Of a stretch of DNA of 64,000 bases, positions 60,526 to 64,000 are shown one piece after another. Each line of letters opens with the position of its first letter. The first letter of the stretch is position 1. A program made the translations under genes and the position numbers. The DNA comes from PALSA-600 sp963821575. GTDB lineage: Bacteria > Actinomycetota > Thermoleophilia > Gaiellales > Gaiellaceae. The notes under the pieces were generated by a model. It saw only the letters and a list, made by a program, of their open reading frames with translations, ran no database searches and was not told the DNA's origin. The stretch covers positions 310,001 through 374,000 of the forward strand of contig CAWGEJ010000006.1 of the NCBI GenBank assembly GCA_963821575.1, written 5' to 3'.

Positions 60526-62567
60526 TGGCCCGCGCACGCGGCAGCATCTTCTCGCAGGAGCTCGTGCTCGCGGCGATCCGGGATTCGTTCCCGAAGCTCG
60601 ACCCGCGCACGCAGGTGCGGAACCCGGTGATGTTCATCGTCGAGCTCGGCAGCGTGATCACGACCGGCATCTTCATCCTCAACCTCGCGCGTGGCGACAC
60701 GGGCAGCCTCTGGTTCGTCGGGACGATCGCCGTCTGGCTCTGGCTGACGGTGCTGTTCGCGAACTTCGCCGAGGCGATCGCGGAAGGACGCGGCAAGGCC
60801 CAGGCGAGTGCGCTGCGTGCGACGCGGACGACGACGAACGCGCGGCTTCGTGACGGGCGCTCGGTGCCCGCTGCCGAGCTGCAGCGAGGCGATGTCGTGA
60901 TCGTCGAGGCGGGCGAGACCATCCCCGCAGACGGCGAGATCATCGAAGGCGTCGGCTCGGTCGACGAGTCGGCGATCACCGGCGAGTCCGCTCCGGTGAT
61001 CCGGGAGTCCGGTGGCGATCGCTCCGCAGTCACCGGCGGCACGAAGCTGCTCTCCGACCAGCTCGTGATCGAGGTCACGCAGGAGCCCGGCAAGTCGTTC
61101 CTCGACCGCATGATCGCGCTCGTCGAGGGCGCAGAGCGCCGCAAGACGCCGAACGAGATCGCCCTCAACATCTTGCTCGCCGGCCTGACGATCACGTTCC
61201 TCGCGGCTGTCGCAACGCTCCGCCCGTACGCGATCTACGCGGGCACACCGACGTCACAGACCGTTCTCATCGCGCTGCTCGTCGCACTGATCCCGACGAC
61301 GATCGGGGCACTCCTGTCGGCAATCGGCATCGCCGGCATGGACCGGCTCGTCCAGCGCAACGTGCTCGCGATGTCGGGCCGCGCGGTCGAGGCGTCCGGC
61401 GACGTCGACGTGCTGCTGCTCGACAAGACCGGCACGATCACCCTCGGCAACCGGCAGGCCGCTGAGTTCCTGCCGGTCGAGGGAGTCGACGAGCGCGAGC
61501 TCGCGGAGGTCGCCCAGCTCGCTTCGATGGCCGACGAAACGCCCGAGGGACGCTCGATCGTCGTGCTTGCCAAGGAGCGCTTCGGGCTTCGCGAGCGTGA
61601 GTTCGGCGAGCACGAGTTCGTCCCGTTCAGCGCGACGACCCGCATGAGCGGCGTGAACATGAACGGCACCATGATTCGCAAGGGCGCCGGTGACGCTGTC
61701 AAGCGCTTCATCTCCGAGCAGGGCGGAACCGCGCCCGCCGACCTCGACAGGTTGGTACAGGGAGTCGCCGAGCAGGGCGGGACGCCGCTCGTCGTCGCAC
61801 GCGACAACTGGGCGCTCGGCGTCGTGCATCTGAAGGACATCGTCAAGGGTGGGATGAACGAGCGCTTCGACGAGTTGCGGCGCATGGGCATCCGCACGGT
61901 CATGATCACCGGCGACAACCGCGTGACGGCGGCCGTGATCGCGCAAGAGGCTGGCGTCGACGACTTCCTGGCCGAGGCGACGCCCGAGACGAAGATGGCG
62001 CTGATCAAGGAGGAGCAGGGGAAGGGCCGCATGGTCGCGATGACCGGAGACGGCACCAACGACGCGCCTGCGCTCGCGCAGGCCGACGTCGGGGTCGCGA
62101 TGAACACGGGCACGTCTGCCGCCAAGGAGGCCGGCAACATGGTCGACCTCGACTCCAACCCGACGAAGCTGATCGAGATCGTCGAGGTCGGCAAGCAGCT
62201 CCTGATCACGCGCGGTGCGTTGACGACGTTCTCGATCGCGAACGACGTCGCGAAGTACTTCGCGATCCTGCCTGCGATGTTCGCCTTCACCTACGCCACG
62301 CACCCCGGCGAGCGCGGCCCGTTGCAGAAGCTCAACATCATGCATCTCGGCGACCCGAAGAGCGCCATCATCTCCGCGATCATCTTCAACGCCCTGATCA
62401 TCCCGGCGCTCGTACCGCTCGCGCTCAAGGGCGTGAAGTACCGCGCGATCGGCGCGACCGCGCTCCTGCGCCGCAACCTGTTGATCTACGGGCTCGGCGG
62501 CGTCATCCTGCCGTTCGTGGGGATCAAGCTGATCGACCTGATCGTGCACAACCTCTTCGGGGCCTGA
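60525..62567 (+). CDS. kdpB: potassium-transporting ATPase ATP-binding subunit
   Basis: A 680-residue P-type ATPase subunit. Phosphorylation site DKTGTITLGNRQA (Asp about 299), actuator motif ITGESAPV, nucleotide domain FSATTRMSGV and KGAGDAVKRF, hinge TGDGTNDAPALAQADVGVAM. KdpB hydrolyses ATP to drive K+ uptake through KdpA. The start overlaps the kdpC stop (TAATG). The TGES loop keeps the Ser (about 159-163 region) that is the inhibitory phosphorylation site in E. coli KdpB. Confidence 0.97.
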   Translation: MARARGSIFSQELVLAAIRDSFPKLDPRTQVRNPVMFIVELGSVITTGIFILNLARGDTGSLWFVGTIAVWLWLTVLFANFAEAIAEGRGKAQASALRATRTTTNARLRDGRSVPAAELQRGDVVIVEAGETIPADGEIIEGVGSVDESAITGESAPVIRESGGDRSAVTGGTKLLSDQLVIEVTQEPGKSFLDRMIALVEGAERRKTPNEIALNILLAGLTITFLAAVATLRPYAIYAGTPTSQTVLIALLVALIPTTIGALLSAIGIAGMDRLVQRNVLAMSGRAVEASGDVDVLLLDKTGTITLGNRQAAEFLPVEGVDERELAEVAQLASMADETPEGRSIVVLAKERFGLREREFGEHEFVPFSATTRMSGVNMNGTMIRKGAGDAVKRFISEQGGTAPADLDRLVQGVAEQGGTPLVVARDNWALGVVHLKDIVKGGMNERFDELRRMGIRTVMITGDNRVTAAVIAQEAGVDDFLAEATPETKMALIKEEQGKGRMVAMTGDGTNDAPALAQADVGVAMNTGTSAAKEAGNMVDLDSNPTKLIEIVEVGKQLLITRGALTTFSIANDVAKYFAILPAMFAFTYATHPGERGPLQKLNIMHLGDPKSAIISAIIFNALIIPALVPLALKGVKYRAIGATALLRRNLLIYGLGGVILPFVGIKLIDLIVHNLFGA

Positions 62568-62571
62568 GTGC

Positions 62572-63657
62572 GTGCGTGGCCGGCATCGGATCCTCCTCGG
62601 GATGGCGGCCGGCGTCGGCAAGACCTACCGGATGCTGCAGGAAGGCCGGTCGGCGCACGCCGACGGGCGTGACGTCGTCATCGGCTATCTCGAGCCTCAC
62701 GACAGGCCCGAGACCACAGCGCTCGCCGACGGGCTCGAGCAGGTGCCTCGGCTCCGCTCGAGCCACGGCGGGCTCGAGCTGGAGGAGATGGACGTCGACG
62801 CGGTCGTCCGCCGCGCAGCCGAGCTCGCACTGATCGACGAGCTTGCGCACACGAACGTCCCAGAGGCGCGCAACGAGAAGCGCTGGCAGGACATCGGGGA
62901 GATCCTCGACGCAGGGATCGATGTGATCTCCACGGTCAACATCCAGCACCTCGAGAGCCTGAACGACGCGATCGCAGAGCTCACCGACGTGCGCGTGCGG
63001 GAGACCTTCCCGGACAAGGTGCTCGAGGAGGCCGACGAAGTCGTGCTCGTCGATCTCTCCCCGGAGGCGCTCCAGCAGCGGCTCCGAGCGGGCAAGGTCT
63101 ACGCACCCGAACGCGCGGGCGTTGCGCTCGACAACTTCTTCCGAGTCGACCGGCTGTCGGCGCTGCGCGAGCTCGCCCTGCGCGAGGTCGCCGAGGGAGT
63201 CGGGGCAAAGCGCCAGGCGGTCGTCCTGGATCCCCTCAGCGCGCAGGCGGTCGCCGAGCGGGTCCTCGCGCTCGTGACGCCGGAACCGCGCTCGCAGCGG
63301 ATCCTGCGCCGGGCCTGGCGCTCGAGCGAGCGCCTCGGCGCGCCGCTCGACGCGCTCTGGGTCCGCCGGCGTGGGCATCAGCTCTCTCCGGACGAGCAGG
63401 TCCAGCTGGCGGCACTGCGGCGCCTTGCCGTCGTGCTCGGCGCGCACTTTCTCGAAGAGGAGGGCGACGACCTGGTGGCGACGGTTCGGCAGGTCGTCGA
63501 CGAGCGCGGCTCCACCTACGTGCTCGTCGGGACCCCCGACGAGAGTCGTCGCCGCGAGATCCTCCGAGGGTCGCTCGTCTCGGCGCTCGTCCGCGAGCTA
63601 CCCGGAATCGACATTCGCGTGATCGCGAACCGTGCCGACCGGGAGGAGCGCCGATGA
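62572..63657 (+). CDS. KdpD sensor domain protein without kinase (KdpD-N plus USP)
   Basis: Encodes 361 residues equal to the N-terminal half of KdpD: GRHRILLGMAAGVGKTYRML (Walker A, A-x-G-V-G-K-T), VIGYLEPHDRPET, DELAHTNVPEARNEKRWQDI, INTVNIQHLESLND-like STVNIQHLESLNDAIAEL and KVYAPERA. A universal stress protein domain (about 225-355) follows, the part that binds c-di-AMP in Firmicutes KdpD. No transmembrane or kinase module. GTG 62572 has no clear ribosome binding site. It must act in trans on the kinase encoded at 55448 or on the pump itself. Confidence 0.9.
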   Translation: MRGRHRILLGMAAGVGKTYRMLQEGRSAHADGRDVVIGYLEPHDRPETTALADGLEQVPRLRSSHGGLELEEMDVDAVVRRAAELALIDELAHTNVPEARNEKRWQDIGEILDAGIDVISTVNIQHLESLNDAIAELTDVRVRETFPDKVLEEADEVVLVDLSPEALQQRLRAGKVYAPERAGVALDNFFRVDRLSALRELALREVAEGVGAKRQAVVLDPLSAQAVAERVLALVTPEPRSQRILRRAWRSSERLGAPLDALWVRRRGHQLSPDEQVQLAALRRLAVVLGAHFLEEEGDDLVATVRQVVDERGSTYVLVGTPDESRRREILRGSLVSALVRELPGIDIRVIANRADREERR

Positions 63658-64000
63658 CTGCAGCCGTCGCCGTTGTCGTCGTGCTCGTCGCCCTGGCCGC
63701 CGCGGTCGTGCTGTCGCGCGCCCGGCGCCGACCGCGCGCGCGCTACGCAGGGAAAGGTCGCATCCTCGTCCCGTTCGCCGGTGCGCTCGACGAGACGGTG
63801 CTCGCCGCTGCGATCCGGATTGCGCGCGCAGAGGAAGCGACGCTCGTTGCGGCATACCTCTTGGTGGTGCCCCTCCAGTACGCGGAGGAGTCGCCTCGCA
63901 GGGATCAGGTCGCGGTCGCCGTGCCCCTCCTCGAGGCCGTCGAGCTCGCCGCACTGCGTGCCGGCGTTCCGGTGGACGCGCGAATCGAGAAGGGCCGTTC
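63654..64000 (+). CDS. membrane-anchored universal stress protein-like (partial)
   Basis: ATG 63654 overlaps the preceding stop and the frame runs off the window. One N-terminal helix (VAVVVVLVALAAAVVLSRA), a basic linker, then a USP-like fold (GRILVPFAGALDETVLAAAI, ATLVAAYLLVVP, VAVAVPLLEAVELAALRAGV). It may be a second ligand-binding partner in the kdp cluster. The 3' end is not seen. Confidence 0.75.
   Translation, partial: MTAAVAVVVVLVALAAAVVLSRARRRPRARYAGKGRILVPFAGALDETVLAAAIRIARAEEATLVAAYLLVVPLQYAEESPRRDQVAVAVPLLEAVELAALRAGVPVDARIEKGR

Overview
This is a gene-dense, GC-rich chromosomal window with the gene content of a high-GC actinobacterial lineage. Short TA-S-N-N-T promoters, FmdB/SHOCT/DUF1844-type small proteins, a CGNR regulator and a Cheo-type LexA box all fit Actinobacteria. 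The overall flavour suggests Thermoleophilia (Gaiellales/Solirubrobacterales), but that placement is inference from recognition only. There are no rRNA genes, prophage, transposase genes or CRISPR arrays; one tRNA gene (Ala, GGC) is present.

Layout. 1-7.5 kb: the end of an FtsW/RodA-type gene, then an RNase E/G, rplU-rpmA-obgE-nadD-rsfS translation/ribosome cluster and tRNA-Ala. 7.5-15 kb: small accessory genes (CapA-like phosphatase, a PRMT-like arginine methyltransferase, several GNATs, LysR and CGNR regulators, small membrane proteins). 15-33 kb: 2-oxoglutarate dehydrogenase E1, a GGDEF protein, uvrB and a LexA-controlled uvrA. 33-39 kb: a B-type heme-copper oxidase with cytochrome c fused to subunit I, then a DUF2520-panC-panB operon. 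39-46 kb: uracil-DNA glycosylase, tsaE-tsaB-rimI-tsaD (t6A synthesis) interrupted by an inverted ERCC4 nuclease islet, a subtilase, and glutamate dehydrogenase-glutaredoxin-rex. 47.5-50.5 kb: a cluster of hairpin repeats, a GT4 glycosyltransferase and a YbdK-type ligase. 50.6-64 kb: an ion-homeostasis block made of H+-pyrophosphatase, an Nramp/MgtE-like pair behind a leader ORF, and a large kdp potassium-pump locus with a split KdpD and three tandem microproteins.

Expression signals. At least 20 genes have a TANNNT-like hexamer ending only 6-10 nt before the start codon and no Shine-Dalgarno sequence, so leaderless mRNAs look like the default here. Genes inside operons are instead joined by ATGA, GTGA, TGATG or TAATG overlaps.

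The most unusual items are: a 72-nt two-hairpin module found twice that bridges consecutive genes through ATGA overlaps at both ends; the kdp architecture (KdpD kinase and KdpD sensor encoded 5.8 kb apart, order A-C-B, three microproteins); the hairpin-bounded ERCC4 islet inside the t6A operon; a leader ORF ahead of a putative Mg2+ transporter pair; a duplicated 69-bp repeat carrying perfect DnaA boxes; and the rex-downstream hairpin array. All functional statements come from reading motifs by eye; no database search was run.
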